DNA of 64,000 nucleotides, from NCBI GenBank assembly GCA_900100835.1, contig FNCM01000009.1, positions 51,519 to 115,518 of the forward strand, read 5' to 3'. The number at the start of each line of letters is the position of its first letter. Positions within the stretch are counted from its first letter, which is position 1. The DNA comes from Selenomonas sp. WCT3. GTDB lineage: Bacteria > Bacillota > Negativicutes > Selenomonadales > Selenomonadaceae. The notes below the pieces were generated by a model. It ran no database searches. It was not told where the DNA came from and saw only the letters and a program-made list of their open reading frames with translations. This document shows, in pieces, positions 18,306-27,269 of this stretch. Made by a program: the position numbers and the translations under genes.

Positions 18306-18986
18306 ATGAAAGGTTATCAGCTGGACTTACAGGAGTTGCCCTTGTTCCGGGATGTTTCGGTTGAAGAAGTGGAGCGTTTTATTGTGAGTACTGGCGCGTC
18401 GGTTAAGCGTTATGCCAAGAATACGCGGATTTTAAAGGCCTATGAGCCGAATGGGAATATCGGGGTGATTGTCGAGGGACAGGCACAGGTTATTGCCGAA
18501 GACCGCTTTGGCAATGAATCCATTGGCCATAACCTTGAACGGGGGGCGATGATGGGCAGTGCTTCGGCGATTTTGCCAGAGTTTCAGTCCAATAATAATA
18601 CGTCAATTGAGACCCTTACTGATGTGATTGTGCTTTGGGTGTCGTATCGATCCTTGCTGGTGGCTGGCCCTAAGCTGGGGCGTACCCATGGCTTGGTTAT
18701 GCGGAATCTGTTGGAGGCATTTTGCAGCAAGAATGTCATGATGATGGAAAAGATCCAGTTGTTATCGCAGAAGACGCTGCGCGAGCGGCTGATCGTTTAT
18801 CTGCTGCAGCGGGAAGGGCGCTGCAGCAGTGAGCGGGTAAAGGTTCCCGGACGCGTACAACTCGCTAAGGAAATCGAGTGCAACCGCAGCGCGCTGACCC
18901 GGGAAATTGCAGCGATGAAGGACGAAGGGATCCTGTTGGTTGGCGAGGATTGGCTGCAGCTTAACAAAGAACGGATCGGGTGCTGA
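18306..18986 (+). CDS. Crp/Fnr family regulator, HcpR-like
   Basis: A 226-residue regulator with an N-terminal cyclic-nucleotide-binding-like beta-roll (about 10-120), a dimer helix (about 120-160) and a C-terminal winged helix-turn-helix (about 178-220). The recognition helix reads NRSALTREI. Aligned with E. coli CRP, Arg180 and Arg185 are kept (R194, R199) but Glu181 is serine (S195). No N-terminal FNR-type cysteine cluster is present, so direct iron-sulfur oxygen sensing of the FNR kind is unlikely. It sits between hcp and ccm, with four bases to ccmA, and carries its own class II site. I infer a nitrosative-stress regulator of hcp, ccm and nrf, like HcpR; the signal is not known from sequence. 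Confidence 0.82.
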   Translation: MKGYQLDLQELPLFRDVSVEEVERFIVSTGASVKRYAKNTRILKAYEPNGNIGVIVEGQAQVIAEDRFGNESIGHNLERGAMMGSASAILPEFQSNNNTSIETLTDVIVLWVSYRSLLVAGPKLGRTHGLVMRNLLEAFCSKNVMMMEKIQLLSQKTLRERLIVYLLQREGRCSSERVKVPGRVQLAKEIECNRSALTREIAAMKDEGILLVGEDWLQLNKERIGC

Positions 18987-18989
18987 GCT

Positions 18990-19619
18990 ATGGTGACGAT
19001 ACGATTTGAGGCAGTTACACAATGCTTTCATGGACGGACGATATTTGGCCCGCTTCAGGCAGAGCTTGCCAGCGGACGGGTGGTAGCCGTGACTGGTCAA
19101 AATGGCAGCGGGAAATCAACGCTGTTGAAATTGGCTGCTCATCTTTTGCTGCCGACGGCGGGCAGCGTAGTGGTCACGGCAGATGGCAGGGCGCTGAAGG
19201 GGGACAGCCTGCGCCGCCGCATGGCTATGGTGACACCGGAGCTCCGTTTCTATCCGCGCCTTACGGCCAGGGAAAATATGGATTTTTTGCTGGGGCTTAG
19301 GGGCATAACGCTGGATGAGATCGCGTATCGGGCTTTGCTCAACCGTGTGGAGTTGCGGGAACAAGAAATCGGTACGGCCTTTGCTGGTGAATTTTCGACT
19401 GGTATGCGCCAGCGGCTGAAGCTGGCAGTGCTATTGGCCTCGGGGGCTGATATATGGCTGCTGGATGAGCCAGGGGCCAATCTCGATATGGCTGGCCGGA
19501 AACTGATCGTCCGTGAAGCCCGCCAGGCGGCTGACGAGGGCCGACTGGTATGCTGGGCGACTAACGACGAACGGGAGGAGGCGGCAGCTGATGCAGCAAT
19601 CCATTTGGCAGGGCATTAA
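18990..19619 (+). CDS. ccmA: CcmA, ATPase of the heme-handling ABC complex
   Basis: A 209-residue ABC ATPase with Walker A GQNGSGKST (about 36-44), signature FSTGMRQRLKLA, and Walker B WLLDEPGANLD. In system I cytochrome c maturation, CcmA with CcmB and CcmC drives release of heme-loaded CcmE. It begins four bases after the regulator stop and its 3' end overlaps ccmB by 29 bp, so it belongs to one operon, regulator-ccmABCEF. Confidence 0.92.
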   Translation: MVTIRFEAVTQCFHGRTIFGPLQAELASGRVVAVTGQNGSGKSTLLKLAAHLLLPTAGSVVVTADGRALKGDSLRRRMAMVTPELRFYPRLTARENMDFLLGLRGITLDEIAYRALLNRVELREQEIGTAFAGEFSTGMRQRLKLAVLLASGADIWLLDEPGANLDMAGRKLIVREARQAADEGRLVCWATNDEREEAAADAAIHLAGH

Positions 19620-20262
19620 ACTCGTTTTCCGGAAAGAGCTGGTGGCTGGTTTGCGTTTTAAAGCCGCTTGGGCGGCGATGCTTATGTTTGCACTTACGAC
19701 GCTGGCTTGTGTCAGTATGGCAATGCAGGGGGGAATGCTGGAGCCACGGCTGCTGGCAGCGCTTTTGTGGATTATCCTGTTTTTTGCCTCACTAGCCGGC
19801 GCTGACCGAGTCTTTGCCGATGAGGACACGGTTGGGACTCTGTTGGCGTTGCGTATCTATGGCCGGTCACAGGCAGTGCTTATGGGGAAGATGCTGTATA
19901 CGTTTTTCCTTATGGTGGTGTTGGCCACCTTTATTACGCCATTGTTCGTGCTGCTCTTAGATGTGACGGTTACGGTGCCAGGCCTTTTGGTGGGAGTTTT
20001 GTTGTTGGGCTGTGGCGGCATTGCCGCTGCAGGTACATTGGTGGCAGCGTTGACGACGGGAGCGAATATCCACAGCAGCCTGTTTTCGATATTGATGTTG
20101 CCGGTTATTTTGCCGGTATTTTTGCCGGCTATTTCCCTTTCGGCGGCCTCTTTTGGCGGCGGAGAGGGGGCGATTTCATACCTTGCGGGGATGGGGCTTT
20201 ACGACCTTATCCTGGTTGTGGGTGCTTCGCTTTTGTTTGATTATCTTTGGTATGAAGACTGA
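19591..20262 (+). CDS. ccmB: CcmB, membrane subunit of the heme-handling ABC complex
   Basis: A 223-residue protein with six hydrophobic helices and typical CcmB features: an N-terminal FRKELVAGLRFK amphipathic stretch, ADRVFADEDTVGTLLALRI, and the glycine-rich LLLGCGGIAAAGTLVAALT. It forms the inner-membrane channel of CcmAB. I start at ATG 19591 inside the ccmA end, preceded by GGGAGGAGG; an ORF start at 19513 is only open sequence within ccmA. Confidence 0.9.
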   Translation: MQQSIWQGIKLVFRKELVAGLRFKAAWAAMLMFALTTLACVSMAMQGGMLEPRLLAALLWIILFFASLAGADRVFADEDTVGTLLALRIYGRSQAVLMGKMLYTFFLMVVLATFITPLFVLLLDVTVTVPGLLVGVLLLGCGGIAAAGTLVAALTTGANIHSSLFSILMLPVILPVFLPAISLSAASFGGGEGAISYLAGMGLYDLILVVGASLLFDYLWYED

Positions 20263-20285
20263 ATGCCTTCTTGGAGTATGGGGGG

Positions 20286-20942
20286 ATGAACTTGAAACAG
20301 GGAAATGTTTTGCTGGCAGCTATTGGTTCTTTGACCTTGGTGTTGTTATATTTGGTCTTTTGGGTGGTGCCGCCAGCCCAAGGGCTGGGAAATTATGTGC
20401 GCATTGCGTTTTTCCATATTCCTTTAGCCTGGGTGTCGGTGTTGGCATTCTTTATGAGTGCCGGCTGGGGTGCAGGCTATCTGCGGCGGCGGGAGCTGCG
20501 TTTTGATGCGCTAAGTGCCGCGTCGGCAAAATTGGGATTGATTTTTGTCGTATTGGCAACGGTCAGTGGAGCAATTTTTTCCAAGCTGACTTGGGGGGCT
20601 TACTGGAATTGGGACCCGCGGCAGACGACAATTTTTGTGCTGCTGTTGATCTATGGGGCGTATCTTACGTTGCGGGCGGCTATGCCAGAGCCAAATCGCC
20701 GGGCACGGGTGTCGGCGGTATATGCCCTGTTTTCTTTTTTGACGGTGCCCTTTTTAGTGTTTGTCATCCCGCGGTTGTTTTTTTCGCTGCATCCATCGCC
20801 AGTCATCAATGGCAGTGGTTCCCTTGCGATGGAGCCGGTGATGTTTATGACATTGATGGTTGGTCTTCTGGATGCAACGCTGGTTTATGTCTGGCTGGTG
20901 CAGAAAAGGATCAGCCGGGAGAATAGGGAGGCAGCAGCATGA
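20286..20942 (+). CDS. ccmC: CcmC, heme delivery protein
   Basis: A 218-residue protein with six membrane helices and the tryptophan-rich WWD-type motif WGAYWNWDPRQT (about 103-115). Flanking periplasmic histidines (HIPLAW near 39, and HPSPV near 165) match the heme ligands of CcmC. It presents heme to CcmE at the periplasmic face. I start at ATG 20286, with GGAG nine bases upstream; an in-frame TTG at 20271 is less likely. Its stop overlaps the ccmE start by four bases. Confidence 0.92.
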   Translation: MNLKQGNVLLAAIGSLTLVLLYLVFWVVPPAQGLGNYVRIAFFHIPLAWVSVLAFFMSAGWGAGYLRRRELRFDALSAASAKLGLIFVVLATVSGAIFSKLTWGAYWNWDPRQTTIFVLLLIYGAYLTLRAAMPEPNRRARVSAVYALFSFLTVPFLVFVIPRLFFSLHPSPVINGSGSLAMEPVMFMTLMVGLLDATLVYVWLVQKRISRENREAAA

Positions 20943-21310
20943 ACCGTAAAATATTGTTGGGGATTCTTATTCTGGCTTTTCTTGGCTATGCTGGCTACAG
21001 CTTTGTGGATTCCGTTACGCCCTATGTCGGTATTGCTGAGGCGCAGAAGACTGCAGGCAGTGTACAGGTCAAAGGTTTGCTGGCTGAGTCGGCAGCGGTG
21101 CCGCATATGGAAGGGGATTATTTCGTCTTTACGCTTCGTGATGAAGATACAGGGGAGACGATGCTTGTGCGTTATCATGGGCTGAAACCAGACCAATTTG
21201 ATGAGGCGCATCATATTGTGGCGGTAGGTAAGTATAAGGAGGGCGCGTTTCAGGCAGATAAACTGCTCATAAAATGTCCATCGAAATACGAACAACAAGG
21301 GAAGAAGTAG
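20939..21310 (+). CDS. ccmE: CcmE, heme chaperone of the cysteine (CxxxY) type
   Basis: A 123-residue protein with one N-terminal membrane anchor (about 5-22) and a periplasmic OB-fold beta domain (GSVQVKGLL, HHIVAVGKYKEGAFQADKLLIKC). The classical CcmE binds heme covalently through histidine in an HxxxY motif; here the same place reads CPSKY (C113, Y117). Cysteine-type CcmE proteins are known from archaea and Desulfovibrio, where they go with Ccm systems lacking CcmG and CcmH. That matches this operon, which has neither. The protein would carry heme from CcmC to CcmF. Confidence 0.9.
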   Translation: MNRKILLGILILAFLGYAGYSFVDSVTPYVGIAEAQKTAGSVQVKGLLAESAAVPHMEGDYFVFTLRDEDTGETMLVRYHGLKPDQFDEAHHIVAVGKYKEGAFQADKLLIKCPSKYEQQGKK

Positions 21311-21323
21311 GAGGGAGTTTCTG

Positions 21324-23423
21324 TTGATAGGGACGATATCTTTAGCAGTTACTTTGGCGTTGGCGTTAGGCGCGCTGCTCTGTTATGCCACCCGTAACGG
21401 GGGCATGGAACGCTGGGGACGAGTTTTTACGCTGTTGTCCTTGGTGGGGGCGGTTGGTGCCAGCAGCTATTTGATGTGGCTTATTTTCGGCAATCATTTT
21501 GAGATTGCTTATGTGGCCAGTTATTCCTCGGCGGAACTTCCGGCCATGTACAAATTCTCAGCATTTTGGGCTGGCCAGCAGGGGTCGTTTCTGCTGTGGC
21601 TGCTGATTCATGCGGGTGCAGGTGTTATCCTGAGTTTTCGCCAACGGCTCACGCCTGTAGGCATGGCGGTGTATATGCTGCTGCAGTCGATGCTGGCATT
21701 TCTGGTTATGGCGAAGAGTCCGTTTTTGCCCCAGGAAGTTGTGGTGGAAAATGGCATCGGGCTTAACCCGCTGTTGCAGGACCCATGGATGGCGATTCAT
21801 CCGCCGATTATCTTTCTTGGCTATGCCTTGTTGGCTGTTCCCTTTGCCTATTGTGCGGCGGCGCTCATAGAGAATCAAAAGGCGAAGCAGTGGCTGGAGC
21901 AGGCGCGCCAGTGGGCATTAGTGGCTTGGGCGTTCCTCGGTGCGGGCATCTTTATCGGTGGGTATTGGGCCTATAAAGTGCTGGGCTGGGGCGGTTTCTG
22001 GGGCTGGGACCCTGTAGAGAATTCCTCGCTGGTTCCCTGGCTTGTGGCGGGCATCTTTGTCCATGTTCTGCGGGTGGCCAGAGTCCGTGAGGCGGTCCTT
22101 CCCATGGTACACCTGGCGGCGGTGTTTGCGTTTTCGCTGGTGCTCTACGGTACTTTTTTGACCCGCAGCGGCATCCTTGGTGACTTTTCGGTGCATTCCT
22201 TCAGTGGTACGAGCATTGGCCTGACGATTGCCGTGGTCAACGCCATTGTTCTCGTAAGCGGACTGCTGCTCCTTACGGTACGGGTGAATAAGCTGCCGAA
22301 GGGGGAAATGTATCCAGGTTATGACAGCCGTGAGTTTATCATCTTGTTGGGAACGCTGTTGATGGTCTTTATGGCTTCTATTATTTTCCTTGGCATGTCC
22401 ATGCCGCTCTTGACTCAGCTAGTGGGTAAGCCTGCCGCTGTGGATACGGATTTCTATGTGCGTACGACAATGCCGCTGGCAATTGTCATGATGGTTTGTA
22501 TCGCCTTGGCCTGCCTGCGCCGCTATGGGAAAAGCAACAAAGTCATGGCGGGCAGGATGCTCAGTATTTTCTTTGCCGCAGGTTTGGTGGTTTCCTGGCT
22601 GGTTGGCATCCGTCAGTTTTTTCCGGTCATCTTGGCTGGGGCGGCAGTTCTAGGGGCGGCGGCATCGGTGTTGAGTTGGCGGAAGAAAGCGTTGGGACTC
22701 GGCGGCATGGTGGCGCATTTTGGGCTGGGGATTTCGCTGCTGGCCATTGTGTTGGCGGGCAGTGGCAGCAAGACTGTTTCCCAGGAGCTGAGAGTCGATG
22801 AACCGGTGACACTATATGGTCATGAGATTGTTTTTAAGGGACAGCAGTTTGCTGACGATATGAGTGCTAAGTATTACCGCTATACGGTGGATGGCCGTGA
22901 AATACGCGCGCTGACAAAACTTCATGCCAACGGCGAAGATGCCGCCCGGGAACCGGCTATTGATAAGACGCTGGCGGGAGATATTTATATCGCGCCAACG
23001 CCGCCCAAGGACAGTGGCCGTCAGGAGCTCATCCTGAAATACGGCCGGATGGACATGGATGATCTCTACGCTTACCGTTATGAGGGGGCGGCCATTGAGG
23101 ACCAGGGGGACGGCAGGATGCTCGTCAGGGCGGTCATTGCCGTGACGGATGGTGATACGATTGAGCGCGTTGAGCCGGTGATACAGGCGACGCGGGAGGG
23201 TGGCACCTCGAAACCGGTCGACGTATTTGGAGGGAACAAACGTCTGCGCTTGACCGGCATATCTGCTGACCAAAAACAGGCCCGGCTGGAAATCCTGCCA
23301 TCGATGGAAACAGAGACACAACAGGCCATAACGGCCAGTGTCAGTACCAAACCATTTATCTGGCTATTGTGGCTCGGCAGTGTACTGATTTGTGTTGGTA
23401 CGTTGGCGGCGGTTAGAAAATAG
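21324..23423 (+). CDS. ccmF: CcmF, cytochrome c heme lyase
   Basis: A 699-residue multi-spanning membrane protein with the CcmF WWD motif GWGGFWGWDPVENSS (about 218-232), about 14-15 helices and a periplasmic domain near residues 485-660 before a last helix. It attaches heme to CxxCH motifs of apocytochromes. It starts at TTG 21324 with GGAGGGAG upstream. In organisms with full system I it works with CcmH, but no ccmH or thioredoxin-like ccmG follows; a terminator closes the operon. Its likely clients are NrfH and NrfA immediately downstream. Confidence 0.93.
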   Translation: MIGTISLAVTLALALGALLCYATRNGGMERWGRVFTLLSLVGAVGASSYLMWLIFGNHFEIAYVASYSSAELPAMYKFSAFWAGQQGSFLLWLLIHAGAGVILSFRQRLTPVGMAVYMLLQSMLAFLVMAKSPFLPQEVVVENGIGLNPLLQDPWMAIHPPIIFLGYALLAVPFAYCAAALIENQKAKQWLEQARQWALVAWAFLGAGIFIGGYWAYKVLGWGGFWGWDPVENSSLVPWLVAGIFVHVLRVARVREAVLPMVHLAAVFAFSLVLYGTFLTRSGILGDFSVHSFSGTSIGLTIAVVNAIVLVSGLLLLTVRVNKLPKGEMYPGYDSREFIILLGTLLMVFMASIIFLGMSMPLLTQLVGKPAAVDTDFYVRTTMPLAIVMMVCIALACLRRYGKSNKVMAGRMLSIFFAAGLVVSWLVGIRQFFPVILAGAAVLGAAASVLSWRKKALGLGGMVAHFGLGISLLAIVLAGSGSKTVSQELRVDEPVTLYGHEIVFKGQQFADDMSAKYYRYTVDGREIRALTKLHANGEDAAREPAIDKTLAGDIYIAPTPPKDSGRQELILKYGRMDMDDLYAYRYEGAAIEDQGDGRMLVRAVIAVTDGDTIERVEPVIQATREGGTSKPVDVFGGNKRLRLTGISADQKQARLEILPSMETETQQAITASVSTKPFIWLLWLGSVLICVGTLAAVRK

Positions 23424-23444
23424 AAAATAGTTTTAGCAGTAGGG

Positions 23445-23484
23445 AAGGTCCGATGGCTTTTATTCGAGTCATCGGACCTTTTTT
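23445..23484 (+). terminator. Intrinsic terminator of the ccm operon
   Basis: AAGGTCCGATG pairs with CATCGGACCTT, followed by a T-run. Confidence 0.9.
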
Positions 23485-23524
23485 AGGAAATAATTTTTAT
23501 AAGTTTTAAAAAGTCTGACAAATG

Positions 23525-23566
23525 GTTGCGTGAGCAACATCATATTAATTTGACTAATGATATAAT
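23525..23566 (+). promoter_or_regulatory. Class II operator and -10 of nrfHA
   Basis: GTTGC-GTGA-GCAAC (23525-23538) is a perfect 5-4-5 palindrome centred 29.5 bp before TATAAT (23561-23566). The arms are identical to those in the promoter of the HcpR-like gene. Confidence 0.75.
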
Positions 23567-23594
23567 TGTCGTAAGTGAGAGGAGGGGAGCGGAA

Positions 23595-24083
23595 GTGGAA
23601 TTCAAACAGCTTATTCAAAAGCATACGTTAGCATGTTTGGCGGGAGGATTTGTCCTTGGTATTGCAGTTTGCGGGTTTGGGGCAGCGATGATGTCCTTTT
23701 CGGGCAGTCCCGAATTTTGCGGTACTTGTCATGCCATGAAAACGGAAGCTTGGACCTTTGCCGAGTCAACGCATAGCAAGCTTGAGTGTACAGATTGTCA
23801 TTTGCCGCATGATAACATGGCTATCTACATGATGGAGAAGGGAAGAACCGGCATGGTAGATACCTATCATGAGGTGATGCGGGATTATCCGGCTCATATC
23901 AAGTTGTCGGCGGATGCCAAGAAGACGGTCAATGCGAATTGCTTGCGCTGTCACGAGAATACCATGAAGAATGTTCATGCGCAGATCGGTGTTGACCTCG
24001 ACACTGGTGCTGACTGCCTGAAATGCCATAGCAGTATCGCTCATGGCGCGAACCATCTCGAAGGGGGGATAAAAGTTGAGTAA
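23595..24083 (+). CDS. nrfH: NrfH, membrane tetraheme cytochrome of nitrite reductase
   Basis: A 162-residue NapC/NirT family protein. One N-terminal membrane anchor (about 11-36) is followed by four CxxCH heme motifs: CGTCH (42), CTDCH (65), CLRCH (116) and CLKCH (141). It takes electrons from menaquinol and passes them to NrfA. I start at GTG 23595, which follows GGAGGGG by seven bases; a TTG-initiated ORF at 23526 would run through the operator. Translation overlaps nrfA by eight bases. Confidence 0.93.
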   Translation: MEFKQLIQKHTLACLAGGFVLGIAVCGFGAAMMSFSGSPEFCGTCHAMKTEAWTFAESTHSKLECTDCHLPHDNMAIYMMEKGRTGMVDTYHEVMRDYPAHIKLSADAKKTVNANCLRCHENTMKNVHAQIGVDLDTGADCLKCHSSIAHGANHLEGGIKVE

Positions 24084-25365
24084 GCTACAGAAAATATTAG
24101 CGGGAATCGCAGCTGTCTGCCTTGTATTCTTTGGCTTTGTGGTGGTTCGCATTGGTGCGGCGCCCAATGATGACAGCGTAAAACTGGCTAAGATTCCTAA
24201 GGATCAGCAATTGACAAAGGATGGGTATAAGGATGCTTACCCGCTGGAGTACGAGTCTTTTATGAAGAACAATGAGATGCATCCATCGCCAACGGGGTAT
24301 GGTGGTTCGGATAAGGTGGATCATCTGAAGGAGCAGCCGGAGGCGGTTCAGAACTTTAAGGGCTATAAGTTTGCCATTCAATATGATGATGACCGAGGGC
24401 ATACTTATGCTGGAATCGATATCCTGGAGTCGAAACGCCGTCCGGGGCAAAAGGGATCGTGTATCGTCTGCAAGAGTTCCTATATGTATGATGTTTACTT
24501 CAAAGAGAGTGGCTGGGACTTTGCTACGAAGCCATTTGATGAAATTGCTGCGCCAATAAAAGACGATGAGTGGTTTGGCTGCTCAAGCTGCCATGATCCT
24601 GAGACGATGGAACTGCGCGTTTATCAGCAGGGCTTTGTCGAGGCTATGGCTCGCCGTGGCGTTGATATCAGCCAGGCATCCCATAATGAGATGCGTGCCT
24701 ATGTTTGCGGCCAGTGCCATAACGAGTATTATTTCTCCAAGGAAGATGGCCGGGTAGTTGAGCCATGGGATAATGGCTTCGATGCCGAGCAGATCTATCA
24801 GTATTATCAGGATGGACATGCGGGCGGTTTCACGCAGGACTGGATTCATGCCGATTCCAAGACGCCGATGCTCAAGGCTCAGCATCCGGATTATGAGACT
24901 TGGCAGGATTCCATCCACGCGATGAATGGGGTTACTTGTGTCGACTGCCATATGCCGTATATGCGTAAAGATGGGCAGAAATACACGTCCCATTGGATGA
25001 CGAATCCGCTGCTGACGGCACAGGAGTCTTGCCAGAAATGCCATCAGGAAAGTGCGGAAACGCTGACGAAGCGCGTCAAGACAATTGGGGATAATACCTT
25101 CAGACTGCAGCGGATTGCTGGACAGACCGTAGCAAAAGCTCATCAGACAATCAAAGCTGCTATGGATGCTGGGGCGACCGATGAACAGCTCGCTGCAGCA
25201 CGTCAGACGTTGCGTGAAGCTCAGTGGTATTGGGATTTTGTAGCTGCCGAGAGCAGCATGGGATTCCACAATCCGGATAAACAGCTGCGCGTCCTGGGCC
25301 TTTCGATTGATAAGGCACATACTGCAATTGCTCAGGTAAATGCAGTGGTAAAGGGAAGTTTATAA
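24076..25365 (+). CDS. nrfA: NrfA, ammonia-forming cytochrome c nitrite reductase
   Basis: A 429-residue periplasmic pentaheme enzyme. An N-terminal hydrophobic segment (about 7-25) serves as signal or anchor. The catalytic heme has the diagnostic lysine-ligand motif CIVCK (129-133), and four CxxCH motifs follow: CSSCH, CGQCH, CVDCH, CQKCH. It reduces nitrite to ammonium with six electrons, and also NO and hydroxylamine. The start is TTG 24076 behind AAGGGGGG, overlapping nrfH. Together with upstream Ccm and Hcp it makes a nitrite/NO handling block. Confidence 0.96.
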   Translation: MSKLQKILAGIAAVCLVFFGFVVVRIGAAPNDDSVKLAKIPKDQQLTKDGYKDAYPLEYESFMKNNEMHPSPTGYGGSDKVDHLKEQPEAVQNFKGYKFAIQYDDDRGHTYAGIDILESKRRPGQKGSCIVCKSSYMYDVYFKESGWDFATKPFDEIAAPIKDDEWFGCSSCHDPETMELRVYQQGFVEAMARRGVDISQASHNEMRAYVCGQCHNEYYFSKEDGRVVEPWDNGFDAEQIYQYYQDGHAGGFTQDWIHADSKTPMLKAQHPDYETWQDSIHAMNGVTCVDCHMPYMRKDGQKYTSHWMTNPLLTAQESCQKCHQESAETLTKRVKTIGDNTFRLQRIAGQTVAKAHQTIKAAMDAGATDEQLAAARQTLREAQWYWDFVAAESSMGFHNPDKQLRVLGLSIDKAHTAIAQVNAVVKGSL

Positions 25366-25380
25366 TATAGAGCAACAAGA

Positions 25381-25418
25381 GCTGTGAAGTATTCACCGTA
25401 ATGCTTCACAGTTTTTGT
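25381..25418 (+). terminator. Intrinsic terminator after nrfA
   Basis: CTGTGAAG and CTTCACAG arms form a stem followed by TTTTTG. Confidence 0.8.
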
Positions 25419-25494
25419 TTTGGGAAAGGTTTCAGGGAAATATGATATAATATAAAAATAGGTAAGAGATTTCATCAGGAAGTGAGGGATAGAT

Positions 25495-26205
25495 ATGAAA
25501 AAAGGATGGTACGGATTGGGCGCCCTGTTTTTGGGGGCGGCCGGTATTGCGATGAGTGGACCCTTTGCTGTGCAGGAACAGACGGCGGACCAGGTCTTGC
25601 AAAAAAGCGTCAAGATTGTGCAGGCCGAAGCGGAAGCTGGCAAGAACATGATAAAGGTGCCAAGGGCAGAGGCTGCCAGCCAGCAGCCGGATATGGAGAA
25701 GGCTGTGCAGTGGGCGATGTCCATTGCCGATGACCCGCGTCATGGCTATTCCCAGGGGGCCGAAAATGCTACGGCAAGCTGCCCGTATACGGGATCGCGG
25801 GAGGGCCCGGACTATGATTGTTCGTCCCTGGTTTATCATGCGCTGGATCATGCGGGTTTTCCTATTATCGCTGCTTGGCAGAAGAATCCGGATTTTTACC
25901 GTTTGTATAATGGCAAACAGGAAACCGGCGATGCAGATACGATTTGGCCGGACATGCAGCGCATTGGTGGTTTTACCCGTTATTCATGGGCAGCGGTCAA
26001 AGATGATCTCAAACGAGGGGATATTCTCTGCAAGCCGGATGCTCATGTGGCCATTTATATCGGCAATGGCAAGACTGTTGAAGCCCGTGGCGTGAATAAC
26101 CCGCGTGGCGGCAGCTGGCGCACTGGCGACCAAGGCGGGGAAATCGACTATTACAGCGCCTATGGACGCAATTGGACTGAAGTGTACCGGTATACGGGAA
26201 AATAA
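25495..26205 (+). CDS. NlpC/P60-like secreted cell wall hydrolase
   Basis: A 236-residue protein with a signal peptide-like N-terminus (positively charged MKKGW, then a hydrophobic run to about residue 25). A C-terminal cysteine peptidase domain contains the nucleophile in PDYDCSSLVYHAL, a histidine in DAHVAIYIGNG and a GDILCKPD segment before it. That arrangement fits NlpC/P60-type endopeptidases cutting peptidoglycan stem peptides. A GAGGGATAG site precedes the ATG. It is flanked by a terminator and a regulator gene, so it is probably monocistronic. Specific cleavage site and role (growth, separation or recycling) are not visible. Confidence 0.75.
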   Translation: MKKGWYGLGALFLGAAGIAMSGPFAVQEQTADQVLQKSVKIVQAEAEAGKNMIKVPRAEAASQQPDMEKAVQWAMSIADDPRHGYSQGAENATASCPYTGSREGPDYDCSSLVYHALDHAGFPIIAAWQKNPDFYRLYNGKQETGDADTIWPDMQRIGGFTRYSWAAVKDDLKRGDILCKPDAHVAIYIGNGKTVEARGVNNPRGGSWRTGDQGGEIDYYSAYGRNWTEVYRYTGK

Positions 26206-26246
26206 AGAAAGACAATGGGGATAGTATAGCTTGAGAGGAGTAACGG

Positions 26247-27179
26247 ATGGAGAGTAAAGACGGACAGAGTATTGCAATAGCCAAGTTATACTATGAATCC
26301 GATATGAGCCAGCAGAAGATTGCCGAGACCATGCAGTTATCGCGGCCCACGGTTTCTCGCCTGTTGCGGTATGCCAAGGAACAGGGCTATGTGGAAATCA
26401 AGATTATCGATCCGACGGAAAGCATGACGGCGCTGGAGGACCGGCTGCAGGAAAAATATGGGCTGGACTGTGTCAAAATAGCGGCAGCTCCCATGGAGAC
26501 AGAAAGTGAGCAAAAAAAGGCAATCGGTGCGCTGGCGGCCGAATATCTTAGTGATATCATAAAGGATGAGGATATTGTGGGGGTAGGCTGGGGAGAAGTC
26601 CTATACGAGATGGCAAAACGGCTGCCTCACAAGAATCTGCCTCATGCAAAAATCGTCGAACTCAAAGGTGGTATCAGCCTCAACAACAACCGCACTTATG
26701 CGCAGGAAATTCTGGATCTCTTTACCCAGGCTTATTCGGCTCAGGGGTATTATCTGCCACTGCCGGTGATGTTTGATACGGTTGAGGTGAAAAATATTGT
26801 ATCCCAGGACAAGTTCATCCGGAATATCCTGCAATTAGGGTGCGATGCCAATATTGCCGTGTTTACCGTTGGTTCAGCCAGCAAGGAGTCGACTATCTTC
26901 CATCTTGGGTATTACATCAACGATGAAGAGTGTAAATTTATTCAGAAACACGCAGTGGGAGATGTATGTTCGCGCTTTTATAATGAGCAGGGGGAAATCT
27001 GCGCGCCCCATGTGGATGAGCGTACGGTGGGCATCGCTTTAGAGGATTTGAAGGCCAAGCCTCAGCGGATTATGCTGGCCGGTGGCAAACACCGTCTGCC
27101 AGCAATCCGGGCGGCGCTTAAGGGCGGTTTTGCTACGGCGTTTATCACGGACCAATATACGGCAAAATCTTTGGTTTGA
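26247..27179 (+). CDS. deoR: SorC/DeoR-type sugar-binding transcriptional regulator
   Basis: A 310-residue regulator. An N-terminal helix-turn-helix (about 17-50; YYESDMSQQKIAETMQLSRPTVSRLL) is followed by a sugar-phosphate-binding domain of SorC type, with GVGWGEVLYEMA and a C-terminal GGKHRLPAIRAAL. The next gene is deoC, so by analogy with Bacillus DeoR it likely represses deoxyribonucleoside catabolism until deoxyribose-phosphate binds. The deoC promoter lies in the 90-bp gap downstream. Confidence 0.83.
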   Translation: MESKDGQSIAIAKLYYESDMSQQKIAETMQLSRPTVSRLLRYAKEQGYVEIKIIDPTESMTALEDRLQEKYGLDCVKIAAAPMETESEQKKAIGALAAEYLSDIIKDEDIVGVGWGEVLYEMAKRLPHKNLPHAKIVELKGGISLNNNRTYAQEILDLFTQAYSAQGYYLPLPVMFDTVEVKNIVSQDKFIRNILQLGCDANIAVFTVGSASKESTIFHLGYYINDEECKFIQKHAVGDVCSRFYNEQGEICAPHVDERTVGIALEDLKAKPQRIMLAGGKHRLPAIRAALKGGFATAFITDQYTAKSLV

Positions 27180-27198
27180 AAAAAGTTTCAAAAGTGTA

Positions 27199-27227
27199 TT
27201 TACAAAATTTCACAACAGGATTATAAT
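27199..27227 (+). promoter_or_regulatory. Promoter of deoC
   Basis: TTTACA (27199-27204), a 17-bp spacer and TATAAT (27222-27227). The spacer and upstream region contain TTTCA/TTTCAC repeats that might be the DeoR operator. Confidence 0.65.
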
Positions 27228-27269
27228 AAGAATCGTAAAGAATGCACTACCGAGAAAGGGGACTTTTAA

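Noticed and set aside
23526-23594. Longer nrfH reading frame from a TTG at 23526
   Set aside because: It would start inside the operator and upstream of the -10; the GTG at 23595 has a strong ribosome site.
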